Assembly: GCF_027922305.1 (NCBI RefSeq)
Contig: NZ_BSFK01000010.1
Location: 186,001-250,000 of the forward strand
Length of the DNA: 64,000 nucleotides
Source: Methylopila jiangsuensis
GTDB taxonomy: Bacteria > Pseudomonadota > Alphaproteobacteria > Rhizobiales > Methylopilaceae
Direction: 5' to 3'
Position numbers and translations under genes: made by a program. Shown piece after piece: positions 16,997-25,418 of the stretch. The notes beneath the pieces are model-generated. The model was not told the origin of the DNA. It ran no database searches and saw only the letters and a program-made list of their open reading frames with translations. How positions within the stretch are numbered: position 1 is the first letter of the stretch; each line of letters opens with the position of its first letter.

Positions 16997-18784
16997 ATGT
17001 TCGCTAAATCCGGGATGACGGATTATGAGATTTTTTCCGCAGCTGGCGCGTTGCCGGTGCAGGATGTTCTGGCGCTTCGGGCCTGGCTTACGCCGGAGAA
17101 GACGCTTTTCACGTTTCTCGGAGACGATGGGGAGGAAACCGGCGGGCTGACCTATCGCGAGCTCTGGAGCCGCTGTGAAGCCGTTGCGGCGAGCCTCGCC
17201 CTGTCGAGCCGGCCCGGCGATCGGATCATGCTGTTCTATCCCCCGGGCCTCGATTTCGTGTCGGCCTTCGTCGGCTGCCTCATGGCGGGGCGCATCGCCG
17301 TGCCGGTCAATCTGCCGTCCCGGCGCCGCGCCGAGCGATCGGTTCGCATCATCCAAGACTGCGGCGCGCGGCTCGCGCTGGGGCTGTCGGCTCAGATCGA
17401 CGAATTCCGGGCGAGCTTCGAGGGCTCCGAAGCGGCGGACATGGTGTGGATCGCGACGGATGCCCTGGAGCCGGGCGCCGGCGCGCCGCCGACGTCCCGT
17501 TCCGCCGTGGATATGAACGCCGTCGCCTATCTGCAGTACACCTCCGGCTCCACGTCCAACCCAAAGGGCGTGATGATCACCTTCGGCAATCTGACGACCA
17601 ACTGCCGGATGATCCGAGACACGCTTCGTCTGAACGATGAATCCACCATGGTGTTCTGGCAGCCGCACCATCACGACATGGGGTTGATCTGCGCCATACT
17701 GCTGCCGATCGTCATCGGAAACCACACGGTGCTGATGGCGCCGAACACCTTCGTCCGCCAGCCGATGCTCTGGATCGAACTGATCGCGAAGCACCGGGCG
17801 GAGGTGGCGGGCGGCCCCAACTTCGCTTTTGACATCACCTCCGAGCGCTATTCGGCGGAGCGGATGGCGGGGCTCGACCTGTCGCGCTGGCGTCTGGCGC
17901 TGAACGGCTCCGACATCGTGCGGCCGACGACGCTCGACCGCTTCTCCGATCGCTTCGGGCCGCATGGATTCCGGCCGGAAACCTTCCTCGTCTGCTACGG
18001 CATGGCGGAGGCGGTTCTGTTCCTGTCCGCCGGTCCGGTGGGGCAGAAGCCCCGCTACGCCGCCGTGGACGTGGACGCGCTGGAGCAGCACGGACAGGCG
18101 CGCCCGCCCTCGGCGCCCGAGAAGGAGAGGCTTCTCGTCGGCTGCGGCGAGCCGTCGTGGGAGGTTGAGGTCGCCATCGTCGACCCCGAAACCCGCAGGC
18201 GCCTGCCGGACGGAGAAGTGGGAGAGATCTGGATCAACAGTCCCACCATCGGGATCGGCTACTGGGGAAATCCCGAGGAGTCGAGGCGGGTTTTCCAGGC
18301 CAGGATTGCAGGCGACTCCACGAAAATCTATCTCCGTACGGGAGATCTCGGCTTCGTCAATCCGGATGACTTTCAGGTCTACGTCTGCGGGCGCATCAAG
18401 GATCTGATCATCTCGGAAGGCCGGAATCTCCACCCTGAAGACATCGAGTATTCGGTCGTCGGCGCGCTGGCGGCGTTGGGCGAGTCCAGCACCCTGTCCT
18501 GCGCCGCGTTCAACGCCCAGCAGGGCGACGAGCAACTGATCGTCGCGGTGGTGGAGGTCGACCGTTCGCTGAAGCGGAATCTCGCCGACAGGCGGCCGGA
18601 GATCGAGCGCGCCGTCCGCAGGGCCGTGTCGGCGGATCACGGGGTGTCGCTCCACAGGCTGCTGTTCATTCCGCCGTCGGCCATGTGCAAGACCACCAGC
18701 GGCAAGGTGCAGCGCGGGCTGATGCGGCAACTGTATGTGGGAGGCGCGATCAAGGGTCTCGAGCCCGCCGAGGCGGCGGCGTGA
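16997..18784 (+). CDS. Fatty acyl-AMP ligase (FAAL)
   Basis: A 595-residue adenylate-forming enzyme that activates a carboxylic acid with ATP and passes it to an ACP rather than to CoA. Motifs: P-loop YTSGSTSNPKGV (about 177-188), the FAAL-type stretch WQPHHHDMGL, GGPNFAFD, the acceptor region NGSDIVRP, the hinge part TGDLGF and YVCGRIKDLII, and the C-terminal catalytic Lys in TTSGKVQR (about 572). The start ATG at 16997 follows GGGGAG. FAALs usually start lipopeptide and some polyketide chains; next to the discrete ACP this suggests acyl priming. Chain length of the acid cannot be told. The 45 bases between ACP and FAAL genes are AT-rich and contain no clear hairpin. Confidence 0.92.
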   Translation: MFAKSGMTDYEIFSAAGALPVQDVLALRAWLTPEKTLFTFLGDDGEETGGLTYRELWSRCEAVAASLALSSRPGDRIMLFYPPGLDFVSAFVGCLMAGRIAVPVNLPSRRRAERSVRIIQDCGARLALGLSAQIDEFRASFEGSEAADMVWIATDALEPGAGAPPTSRSAVDMNAVAYLQYTSGSTSNPKGVMITFGNLTTNCRMIRDTLRLNDESTMVFWQPHHHDMGLICAILLPIVIGNHTVLMAPNTFVRQPMLWIELIAKHRAEVAGGPNFAFDITSERYSAERMAGLDLSRWRLALNGSDIVRPTTLDRFSDRFGPHGFRPETFLVCYGMAEAVLFLSAGPVGQKPRYAAVDVDALEQHGQARPPSAPEKERLLVGCGEPSWEVEVAIVDPETRRRLPDGEVGEIWINSPTIGIGYWGNPEESRRVFQARIAGDSTKIYLRTGDLGFVNPDDFQVYVCGRIKDLIISEGRNLHPEDIEYSVVGALAALGESSTLSCAAFNAQQGDEQLIVAVVEVDRSLKRNLADRRPEIERAVRRAVSADHGVSLHRLLFIPPSAMCKTTSGKVQRGLMRQLYVGGAIKGLEPAEAAA

Positions 18785-19581
18785 CGGCGGGCGGGAGGCC
18801 TCCGGACGCCGCATGGACCCGGCTGTGCGACGAGGTTCCGGGCCGCCCGCGCGTCGCCTGTTTCCACGCTGCGGGAGGGAGCGCCCAGAGCTTCCTCCCC
18901 TGGCGCGGCGCCTTCGAGGGGCGTTACGGCCTCGTCGCCGCGGAGTTGCCCGGTCGGGGGCGGCGCTACGGCGAGCCCTACGCGGTTTCCGTCGCGGCGG
19001 TCGCGGCGGATCTGGCGGCGGGCCTGGATCGCTTCGGGGCCGGCCCCTGGATCTTCGTCGGACACAGCCTTGGCGCTCTGATCGCCTATGAGGCCGCGGC
19101 TGCGCTCAGGGACCGGGGCGCTCCGGCTCCTCTTGGGCTGATCGTCGTCGCGCGCCGGGCGCCGCAGGCGCGCGCCCAGGGGGACGGGCTTCCGGACGGA
19201 TCGCTCCCGGCGGTGCGCGCCTATCTGAAGGGGCTGGGCGGCACGCCGGACGCGATCCTGGCGGACGACGCCTACATGCGCATGGTCTCCGATACGCTGC
19301 AGGCCGATTTCGATCTGCTGCGCGGCTACGTTCACCGGCCGAGGCCCCCGCTGGAGACGCCCGTCCACGCGATCGGCGCTCTGGAGGACGACGCCGTCGG
19401 CTTCGAGCCGATGCTGGGCTGGCGGCTGCTCGGAGCGCCCGGCGGAACCCTGACCATGATCGAGGGCGGACATTTCAGCGCCATGCGCGATCCGTCGGCG
19501 GTCGTCCGTCGGATCGATCGCATCCGGCTCGATCGTCCTCCGGCTGACAGCGAAGAGCAAAGGCTGCCGCGCTGCGCGTGA
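18781..19581 (+). CDS. Type II thioesterase
   Basis: A 266-residue alpha/beta hydrolase of the type II (editing) thioesterase family linked to PKS and NRPS clusters. It has FHAAGGSAQSF near residues 25-35, nucleophile Ser in GHSLG (about 95-99), an Asp near DDAVGF, and the catalytic His in GGHFS near 230. Such enzymes hydrolyse stalled or wrong acyl groups from carrier proteins; some release the product. The GTG start at 18781 overlaps the FAAL stop (GTGA). The preceding open frame offers no homology upstream of this codon. No integrated C-terminal TE is visible on the PKS proteins in this window, so a direct release role is possible. Confidence 0.9.
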   Translation: MTAGGRPPDAAWTRLCDEVPGRPRVACFHAAGGSAQSFLPWRGAFEGRYGLVAAELPGRGRRYGEPYAVSVAAVAADLAAGLDRFGAGPWIFVGHSLGALIAYEAAAALRDRGAPAPLGLIVVARRAPQARAQGDGLPDGSLPAVRAYLKGLGGTPDAILADDAYMRMVSDTLQADFDLLRGYVHRPRPPLETPVHAIGALEDDAVGFEPMLGWRLLGAPGGTLTMIEGGHFSAMRDPSAVVRRIDRIRLDRPPADSEEQRLPRCA

Positions 19582-19636
19582 GCCCGGCGGCGAATGACGA
19601 AAGATGAATAAAAACAAAGCGAAAGGAGAGGAACAG

Positions 19637-20743
19637 ATGAGCTTTTTCGACGACGTTCTCCATGAGCCTCGCCATGAGGCCGTAACGCAGACACTGAAGA
19701 GCGCGCTTCAACGGAGCGACGGCGAGGTTGAAGCGAGCGTCGTGCTTCGGCTCGACGCCGACAACGACCAGTGGATCGACACCGGGCTTCATGTGCAGGC
19801 CGGGCAGGAGGTCAGTCTGCTGTCCGAAGGGGTGATCTGGCTGTCTCGGGAATACGACATCCGCATCGCCGGAAACGCCGCGTTGTGGCACAGGATCGGG
19901 GACGGACGGATCGCGAAATCCGCCGGGCGCACCACCAGCTTCCGCGCCGAGCGCTCGGGGCCGCTGCAACTGGCGTGCCGGCTCGCCGGCCAGTGGCTGG
20001 ACGACAGCGGCGCGCTCGACCCGGATGCGCCGGCGATGCCGATGGACGGCGGATTGACCGTTGCGGCGATCGTCTGGGAGGGCGCGGCGACGGAGGGCCT
20101 CGCCCATCTGGCCGCGCGGGACGGGACCGGCCTCGCCGCGGCGGAGATCGGACGCATCAAGGCGTCGCGCCCTCTTCCCCGGGGCTGGGAGCATCTGTGG
20201 CGCGTGGGCCGCACGGACATCTTCTGCGAGGCGGTGGACGAGGACGGCGGGACGGCGCTCGCCTGCGACTGCACGGCGGATTCCGGCATCATCAAGCATC
20301 CGGTCGATGCGCCGCTCGACGACGCCGCGCGCCTGTCGTGGGAATGGGTCGTCCGCAGCCTGCCCTCGCCGGCGCCGGAAAACACGTTGATCACGCACGA
20401 TTACATGTCGATCGCGGTGGAGTTCGAGAACGGCCAGGACCTGACCTACTTCTGGAGTTCGTCGCTGCCGCCCGAGACCACGTTCCGCTGCCCCATTCCA
20501 GGCTGGGAGCAGCGGGAGACGCATGTGGTCGTCCGGTCCGGTCCGGACGAGATCGGCCGCTGGGTCTCCGACGCCCGATCGATCCTTGCGGATTACCGCC
20601 GGGCGGTGGGCGGCGAAATTCCCCGCCGGATCGTGGGGGTCTGGATCATCGCGCTCAGCCCGTTCCAGCGCCGCAACGGCGTCGCGTCGTACCGGAACAT
20701 CCGGCTGGCGAGTTCGGCCGGCGAGACCGTCATCGGCCCTTGA
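19637..20743 (+). CDS. DUF3047 domain protein of unknown function
   Basis: A 368-residue protein in the polyketide operon. The second half (about 190-350) fits DUF3047: LSWEWVV, an HDYMSIAVEFENGQDLTYFWSS strand pair, then W at ETHVVVRSGPDEIGRWVSDAR and an ILADYRRAVG helix. The N-terminal half (about 30-190) resembles a beta-sandwich; the phrase LHVQAGQEVSLLSEGVIWLS recalls lectin-like or carbohydrate-binding folds, but this is only an impression. No signal peptide or membrane segment is visible. The start at ATG 19637 is set by the strong AAAGGAGAGG 7-8 bases upstream; an upstream in-frame ATG at 19604 lacks such a site. The position between thioesterase and P450 suggests a tailoring or binding role. 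Function is not known. Confidence 0.7.
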   Translation: MSFFDDVLHEPRHEAVTQTLKSALQRSDGEVEASVVLRLDADNDQWIDTGLHVQAGQEVSLLSEGVIWLSREYDIRIAGNAALWHRIGDGRIAKSAGRTTSFRAERSGPLQLACRLAGQWLDDSGALDPDAPAMPMDGGLTVAAIVWEGAATEGLAHLAARDGTGLAAAEIGRIKASRPLPRGWEHLWRVGRTDIFCEAVDEDGGTALACDCTADSGIIKHPVDAPLDDAARLSWEWVVRSLPSPAPENTLITHDYMSIAVEFENGQDLTYFWSSSLPPETTFRCPIPGWEQRETHVVVRSGPDEIGRWVSDARSILADYRRAVGGEIPRRIVGVWIIALSPFQRRNGVASYRNIRLASSAGETVIGP

Positions 20744-20814
20744 GCCGGAGAGCGAGGCCGTGCCGCGAACGGCCCCATCGCCATGCCGGAAACGCGTGAT
20801 TGAAAGGCGCGCCC

Positions 20815-22623
20815 ATGTTCAAGACCGTGGCCCAATTCTCCGAGCTTCCCCCCGAGACGCCCGTTCACGTGGTGATGGAAGGCATCGATCTCGTCCTTCT
20901 CCGCGTGGGGGACGAGGTCGCCCTGTTCGAAAGCCGCTGCCCGCATCAGGGCGCCATGCTGCACGAAAGCGCCGTCAACGACGGCCACATCGTGTGCCGC
21001 GCGCATGGCTGGGCCTTCGATGGCGTCTCCGGGCGGTGCCGTCATAAACCCGCGGTCAGCCTGCGCGCGATCCCGGTCCGCGTGACGGAGGGCGCGGTGC
21101 TCGCGGACGAGGACGCCGTCCGGGCGCTCGTGCTGGAGCGGCGGGCGGGCTCCGCGACGAGCGCCGACGCGGCTGCGGCGCGGGATGAGCCTGCGCCCAT
21201 GGCGATCGACGATCTGCCCGGACCGAAAGGGCTTCCGGTGATCGGAAACGCCCATCAGATCGATCCGGAGCGCCTCCATGTGGTCATGGAGGACTGGCAG
21301 CGGCGCCACGGCTCGTTCTTCAAGTTCAAGATCATGGGGCAGACCGCGATCGCGGTCGCGAAACCCCATCTGATCCGGATGGTGCTGCGGGAGCGTCCGC
21401 ACAACTTCCGACGCATCGACACCATCGAGGCGGTGTTCGAGGAGATGGGCGCGCAGGGCCTGTTCTCGGTCGAGGGCGGCGTCTGGAAGCGCCAGCGCAA
21501 GGTCGTGGCCCAGGCGCTGAACGCCCGCCAGATCCGGGCGTTCTTTCCCAAGCTGCAGGAGATCACCGGCCGGCTGATGCGGCGCTGGGATCGGGCGGCG
21601 GAGCAGGGCGGCCCGGTCGACGTGCAGGCGGACCTGATGCGCTACACGGTCGACGTCACCTCGAACCTGTCCTTCAACTACGACATGAACACGATCGAGA
21701 AGGAAGGCGACGTCATTCAGCAGCGGCTTGAGTATGTCTTTCCGATGATCAGCCGCCGGGTGAACTCCGCCTTTCCGTACTGGCGCTATTTCAAGCTGAG
21801 ACGGGATCGTGAGCTGGACGAGGCCCTGCGGGAGCTCAAGGTCACCATTGACGACATCATCGGTCTCAGCCGCGAGCGGCTGCGGCGCGACGGCGCGGAA
21901 AGCGGGCCGAGAAACGTGATCGAGGCCATGCTGCTCATCAGGGACGAGCAGGGCGCCCTCAGCAACGAGGACATTTTCGGCAACGTGTTCTCGCTGCTCA
22001 TCGCCGGCGAGGACACCACGGCCAACACCATGGTGTGGATTCTCCATTTCCTTAGCCGGCGTCCAGACGTCTTCGCCCGACTGCGCCAGGAAGCGGACGA
22101 GGTTCTGGGGGACAACGACATCCTGCCCGACATCGAGACGGCGGGCCGACTTGTCTATCATGACGCTGTCATCAACGAGGCGCTGCGCCTCAAGCCGGTG
22201 GCGTCCGTGTGGCCGATGGGAGCCTGCGCCGACGTCGTCATGGACGGCGTGGCCGTGCCGGCCGGAACCCCCGTTTTCCTGCTCACCCGCGTGCCGACCC
22301 TGCTCGACCCCGACGGCGCGCCCGCGCTGGAGTTCGATCCGGAGCGCTGGCTGGCGAAGGACCGCCACGCGGCTCACTTTGACAACGTCATGGTGCCGTT
22401 CGGGGCTGGACCGCGCCTGTGCCCGGGCCGCAGCCTCGCTTTGCTGGAGATACGGGCCGTGATGTCGATGATCGCCCGCCGGCTCGACCTGGTTCCCGAC
22501 CCGGACGGTCCGCCCGTGGGAGAGCGCTTCGCCTTCACGCTCATCCCCACCCATGTTCGCCTCATCTTCAGCGGGAGAAAAGCCGCGGCGCCAGTGCGCG
22601 CGGACCATGAGGAAACGGTGTAG
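20815..22623 (+). CDS. Rieske [2Fe-2S]-cytochrome P450 fusion
   Basis: A 602-residue two-domain oxidase. Residues 1-105 are a Rieske ferredoxin-type domain with both cluster motifs: Cys42-x-His44 and Cys61-x2-His64. After a 30-residue Ala-rich linker comes a full P450 (about 135-595) with LPGPKGLPVIGN at its start, the I-helix AGEDTT near 398, ExxR in NEALR, and the heme loop FGAGPRLCPG with Cys536. A Rieske domain in front of a P450 suggests built-in electron delivery, although an external reductase would still be needed; none is seen in the window. The ATG at 20815 follows GAAAGG with 7-base spacing; a TTG at 20800 is an unlikely alternative. It is the last gene of the cluster and probably hydroxylates or epoxidises the product. 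Confidence 0.92.
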   Translation: MFKTVAQFSELPPETPVHVVMEGIDLVLLRVGDEVALFESRCPHQGAMLHESAVNDGHIVCRAHGWAFDGVSGRCRHKPAVSLRAIPVRVTEGAVLADEDAVRALVLERRAGSATSADAAAARDEPAPMAIDDLPGPKGLPVIGNAHQIDPERLHVVMEDWQRRHGSFFKFKIMGQTAIAVAKPHLIRMVLRERPHNFRRIDTIEAVFEEMGAQGLFSVEGGVWKRQRKVVAQALNARQIRAFFPKLQEITGRLMRRWDRAAEQGGPVDVQADLMRYTVDVTSNLSFNYDMNTIEKEGDVIQQRLEYVFPMISRRVNSAFPYWRYFKLRRDRELDEALRELKVTIDDIIGLSRERLRRDGAESGPRNVIEAMLLIRDEQGALSNEDIFGNVFSLLIAGEDTTANTMVWILHFLSRRPDVFARLRQEADEVLGDNDILPDIETAGRLVYHDAVINEALRLKPVASVWPMGACADVVMDGVAVPAGTPVFLLTRVPTLLDPDGAPALEFDPERWLAKDRHAAHFDNVMVPFGAGPRLCPGRSLALLEIRAVMSMIARRLDLVPDPDGPPVGERFAFTLIPTHVRLIFSGRKAAAPVRADHEETV

Positions 22624-22743
22624 CTGCACGCAATGGTTTCGCCGTCGCAGGCCGGCGCCAATCCGTCCCGCGTGTTCCCTGGATCTGGGCTGCGTTCAGG
22701 CCTCCTGGGGGAGGTGAGCGCTGGCTCCGTGAGTTCCGGATTG

Positions 22744-22931
22744 TCTGATCCGGAGGGCCGGGATGTGGAGGCGCTGCGCGCGGTCGCGCATTGGCGCGAT
22801 CTTCCGGGAGCGCGTGTTCGAGAGCTGATCGCCGAATCGAGGAACGACCATCTGCTGCTCGATACGACGCTCGTCGGCGCCCATCAGAAGACGGCTGTGG
22901 CCTTAGGCTGCATCGTCCCGAAACGGGGAGG
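22744..22931 (+). pseudogene. Remnant of an IS5-type (DDE) transposase
   Basis: In one frame the sequence reads WRDLPG, then after a shortened stretch ESRNDHLLLDTTLVGAHQK. The first fits the WRDLP motif and the second the first catalytic Asp region (xxDSTxVRAHQ) of IS5-family transposases. In intact enzymes about 40 residues separate them, and a GGxxT segment follows; here the gap is nearly gone and the similarity ends after about 60 residues, so the copy is internally deleted and dead. I see no terminal inverted repeats. It lies between the last polyketide gene and the first conserved chromosomal gene. The rest of 22624-22937 shows nothing else I recognise. Confidence 0.55.
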
Positions 22932-22937
22932 GGCGCG

Positions 22938-23819
22938 TCACGCCACCCGGAAGCGGTCGGTTTCGGCGATGGTCCCGTCCGGCGTCAGGCCGCGGGTGAC
23001 GCCCTCGCATGACCAGCCGCCCGGGCCGCCGCTGACCTCATACAGATTGTAGGCCGCCGGCGGCTCATGGCTGGTGGGGCCGGCGGAACAGGACGGCACC
23101 GCAATCACCGGGATCGGGCCGTTGGGCCCTGGAACGGCGTGGCGCGTCGGCTCATGGTTGTGGCCGTGGAGCACCAGCTCCGCGCCCTCCGCGGCGAGCA
23201 CGGCGCGCAGGGCGTCGGCGTCGCGCAGGCGGCGCAGCCAGGGCGTGCCGTCCTCCGCCACCGGATGATGCACCGTCACCACACGGAACAGGCCCTCCGC
23301 CTTCAGCCGGCGCAGCAGGGGGGCGAGCGCCGCGCGCTGGGCGGGGCCCACCTCGCCGGTGGCGGCGAGCGGGGCGGTGGCCACCGCCGACGACAGGCCG
23401 ATCAGCGCGATCAGCCCGTGGCGGCGCACGTAAGGGAAGCCCGCGCCGCCGTCGTCGCAGCTCATGTGCGAGGCCCAGACCCGGCTCGGCGCGCCGACGA
23501 TGCGGCGCACATAGGCGTCGTGGTTGCCGGGGATGGCCGCCACCTTGCTGGCGGGGCCGAGCCGGCCGAGGAAGGCGGCGGCGGGCAGGAATTCGGCTTC
23601 GAGCCCGAGATTGGTGAGGTCGCCGGTGACGGCGATGGCGTCCGGCTCCTCGTCCACGACGTCGGTCACGATCTGGTCCAGCACCGCCATGTCGTGCCAC
23701 CGCCGGCGCCGGCGGTACCAGTTGATGGCCCCGAGGCCGCGCTTGGACAGCATCTCCAGCGCGGTGAAACGGGGCAGGGGGCCGAGATGCGGATCGGAAA
23801 GATGGGCGAGAACGGTCAC
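22938..23819 (-). CDS. Calcineurin-like metallophosphoesterase
   Basis: A 293-residue cytoplasmic metallophosphoesterase. The metal-ligand set is complete: HLSDPHLG at the N terminus, GDLTNLG, GNHD, VTVHHP and HGHNHE. Members of this group (3',5'-cAMP phosphodiesterase/Icc-like) hydrolyse phosphodiesters or phosphomonoesters with two metals; the substrate cannot be told. The GTG at 23819 is preferred since AAGG lies just upstream and the family usually begins right at this position; a TTG 17 codons earlier (23870) has no good site. Its 3' end lies just beside the transposase relic and it points toward the polyketide cluster. It is the first gene with ordinary chromosomal character after the cluster. 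Confidence 0.9.
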   Translation of the reverse strand: MTVLAHLSDPHLGPLPRFTALEMLSKRGLGAINWYRRRRRWHDMAVLDQIVTDVVDEEPDAIAVTGDLTNLGLEAEFLPAAAFLGRLGPASKVAAIPGNHDAYVRRIVGAPSRVWASHMSCDDGGAGFPYVRRHGLIALIGLSSAVATAPLAATGEVGPAQRAALAPLLRRLKAEGLFRVVTVHHPVAEDGTPWLRRLRDADALRAVLAAEGAELVLHGHNHEPTRHAVPGPNGPIPVIAVPSCSAGPTSHEPPAAYNLYEVSGGPGGWSCEGVTRGLTPDGTIAETDRFRVA

Positions 23820-23868
23820 GGCGGCCTTATAGCCGATCAAGCGTGGAAAGGGGATGACGTTCGCGCGC

Positions 23869-23900
23869 AAAAACGCCGGCCGCGCGTGGCGCGGCCGGCG
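23869..23900 (-). terminator. Rho-independent terminator for minus-strand transcription
   Basis: A perfect 12-bp stem (23874-23885 with 23889-23900) with a 3-base loop; on the minus strand it is followed at once by five T residues (23873-23869). It closes transcription coming from the right, that is from the hydroquinone reductase gene and the small frame at 23930-24052, and separates them from the phosphoesterase gene. Confidence 0.8.
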
Positions 23901-23929
23901 TGAGGAACATCAGAAAATCTCGGGAAAAA

Positions 23930-24052
23930 TCAGTCGCGAGAGAAGGTCATGAGCGCGGCCAGCGCGCCGCCGTGGGGCGCGCGGAAGGCTTTGCGCCAGG
24001 ACGACTCCGCCGGCGAAGCCTCGCGCGAGCGGAACGAAAACAGCCAGAACAT
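23930..24052 (-). CDS. Possible small protein of 40 residues
   Basis: A short frame starting MFWLFSFRSREASPAES, rich in aromatic residues at its start and basic after it. A GGTGAT lies a few bases before the ATG. Its stop is about 30 bases ahead of the strong terminator at 23869-23900, which shows that RNA is made through this stretch but not that this frame is translated. I do not recognise a family. It could equally be the 3' untranslated part of the upstream reductase transcript. The remainder of 23820-24195 holds nothing else recognisable. Confidence 0.3.
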   Translation of the reverse strand: MFWLFSFRSREASPAESSWRKAFRAPHGGALAALMTFSRD

Positions 24053-24195
24053 CAGATCACCAGAGGGAGAGCCACGCCCCGTCCGGGGGCGCTTCAGTCT
24101 TCTCCTGCCGCGCATATAGGCGGAACGCCGCACGATTGACCAGTGGGGCGCCCGGATGAGGGGCATGCGTTTTCGCGCGGTCCTGGCGACGGCGC

Positions 24196-25173
24196 TCACA
24201 AGCCCTCGCGCCCATGAGGGGAGCCGAGGTCAAGCTCAGGCCCCTTGGGCACGATCCGCGTCGGGTTGATGGTGGCGTGCGACCAGTAATAATGCGTCTT
24301 GATGTGGGCGAAATTCACCGTGCCCGCCACGCCCGGCCATTGGTAAAGCTCGCGAAGGTAGCCGGACAGGTTGGGATAGTCGGAGATCCGCCGCAGGTTG
24401 CATTTGAAGTGGCCGTGATAGACCGCGTCGAAGCGGACGAGCGTGGTGAACAGCCGCCAGTCGGCCTCCGTCACGGACGGTCCCGCCAGATACCGCGAGC
24501 CGGCGAGATGATCGTCGAGCCCGTCCAGTTCCGCGAACAGCGCGTCGAACGCCTCGCCGTAAGCGCCTTGCGTGGTGGCGAAGCCGGCCTTGTAGACCCC
24601 GTTGTTGACGCGGTCGTAGATCGCGTCGTTGAGGGCGTCGATCCGGGCCCTGAGCGGCTCGGGGTAGAAGTCCTGATCGTCGCCGGTCAGCCCGTCGAAG
24701 GCCGAGTTGAACATGCGGATGATCTCCGCGCTCTCGTTGGAGACGATGGTCTCCCGCTCCCGGTCCCACAGCGCCGGCACCGTCACCCGGGTGTTCGCGC
24801 CGGGCTCGGCCCTGAGGTAGACCTCGTAGAGCTTGGAGGCGCCGTTGACCGCGTCGGGCGTCGCCTCGGGGAAGTCGCCGAACACCCAGCCGTCCTCGCC
24901 CATGCGCGGGTCCACCACCGACACCGGGATCAGGTCCTCCAGCCGCTTCAGCCGGCGGAAGATCAGGGTGCGGTGCGCCCAGGGGCAGGCGAGCGACACG
25001 TAGAGGTGGTAGCGGTCGGCCTCCGCCCGGAACCCGCCGTCGCCGGAGGGGCCCGGCGCGCCGTCGGCGGTGACCCAGTTGCGGAACCGGGACGCCTGCC
25101 GTTCGAACCGGCCTCCGGTCTTCGCGGTGTCGTACCACTGGTCGCGCCAGACGCCGTCCACGAGCAAGCCCAT
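24196..25173 (-). CDS. Glutathionyl-hydroquinone reductase (GST xi class)
   Basis: A 325-residue enzyme of the YqjG/PcpF family that reduces glutathionyl-hydroquinones with glutathione. The catalytic Cys is in LACPWAHRT (about 60-68); other family hallmarks are PVLWDRE-like VPALWDRE, SNESAEIIRMFN, DxINNGVYKAGFA as DRVNNGVYKAGFA, and the end motif NFAHIKTHYYWSH then NPTRIVPKGP. Length matches the family. The ATG at 25173 follows GGAAGGAGA. It is divergent from the GNAT gene and is a stand-alone transcription unit ending in the terminator at 23869-23900. Confidence 0.95.
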   Translation of the reverse strand: MGLLVDGVWRDQWYDTAKTGGRFERQASRFRNWVTADGAPGPSGDGGFRAEADRYHLYVSLACPWAHRTLIFRRLKRLEDLIPVSVVDPRMGEDGWVFGDFPEATPDAVNGASKLYEVYLRAEPGANTRVTVPALWDRERETIVSNESAEIIRMFNSAFDGLTGDDQDFYPEPLRARIDALNDAIYDRVNNGVYKAGFATTQGAYGEAFDALFAELDGLDDHLAGSRYLAGPSVTEADWRLFTTLVRFDAVYHGHFKCNLRRISDYPNLSGYLRELYQWPGVAGTVNFAHIKTHYYWSHATINPTRIVPKGPELDLGSPHGREGL

Positions 25174-25418
25174 CGGTCTCTCCTTCCGTAAGGTCCGGCA
25201 TATAGGGCGGGGCGCGCGTTTCGCCGCTTTGCGGCAGGCTGCGCGCCGTGCTACGCGCTCGGTCGTGATGGTCACGCTTCGCCCGCTCCTCCTTCGACGA
25301 CGACGCCCCGTCCGCGCCCGATCCGGCGCGGCGACGACGCGCGGCTGAGCGGACGACACGCCTCGATGGCGCCGCCGGCCGACCGAAGGACCGACTACCG
25401 ACCGAGCCCCAGGCGCCC

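Noticed and set aside
23820-23870. TTG start for the metallophosphoesterase at 23870
   Set aside because: No ribosome binding site; the GTG at 23819 has one and matches the family's start.
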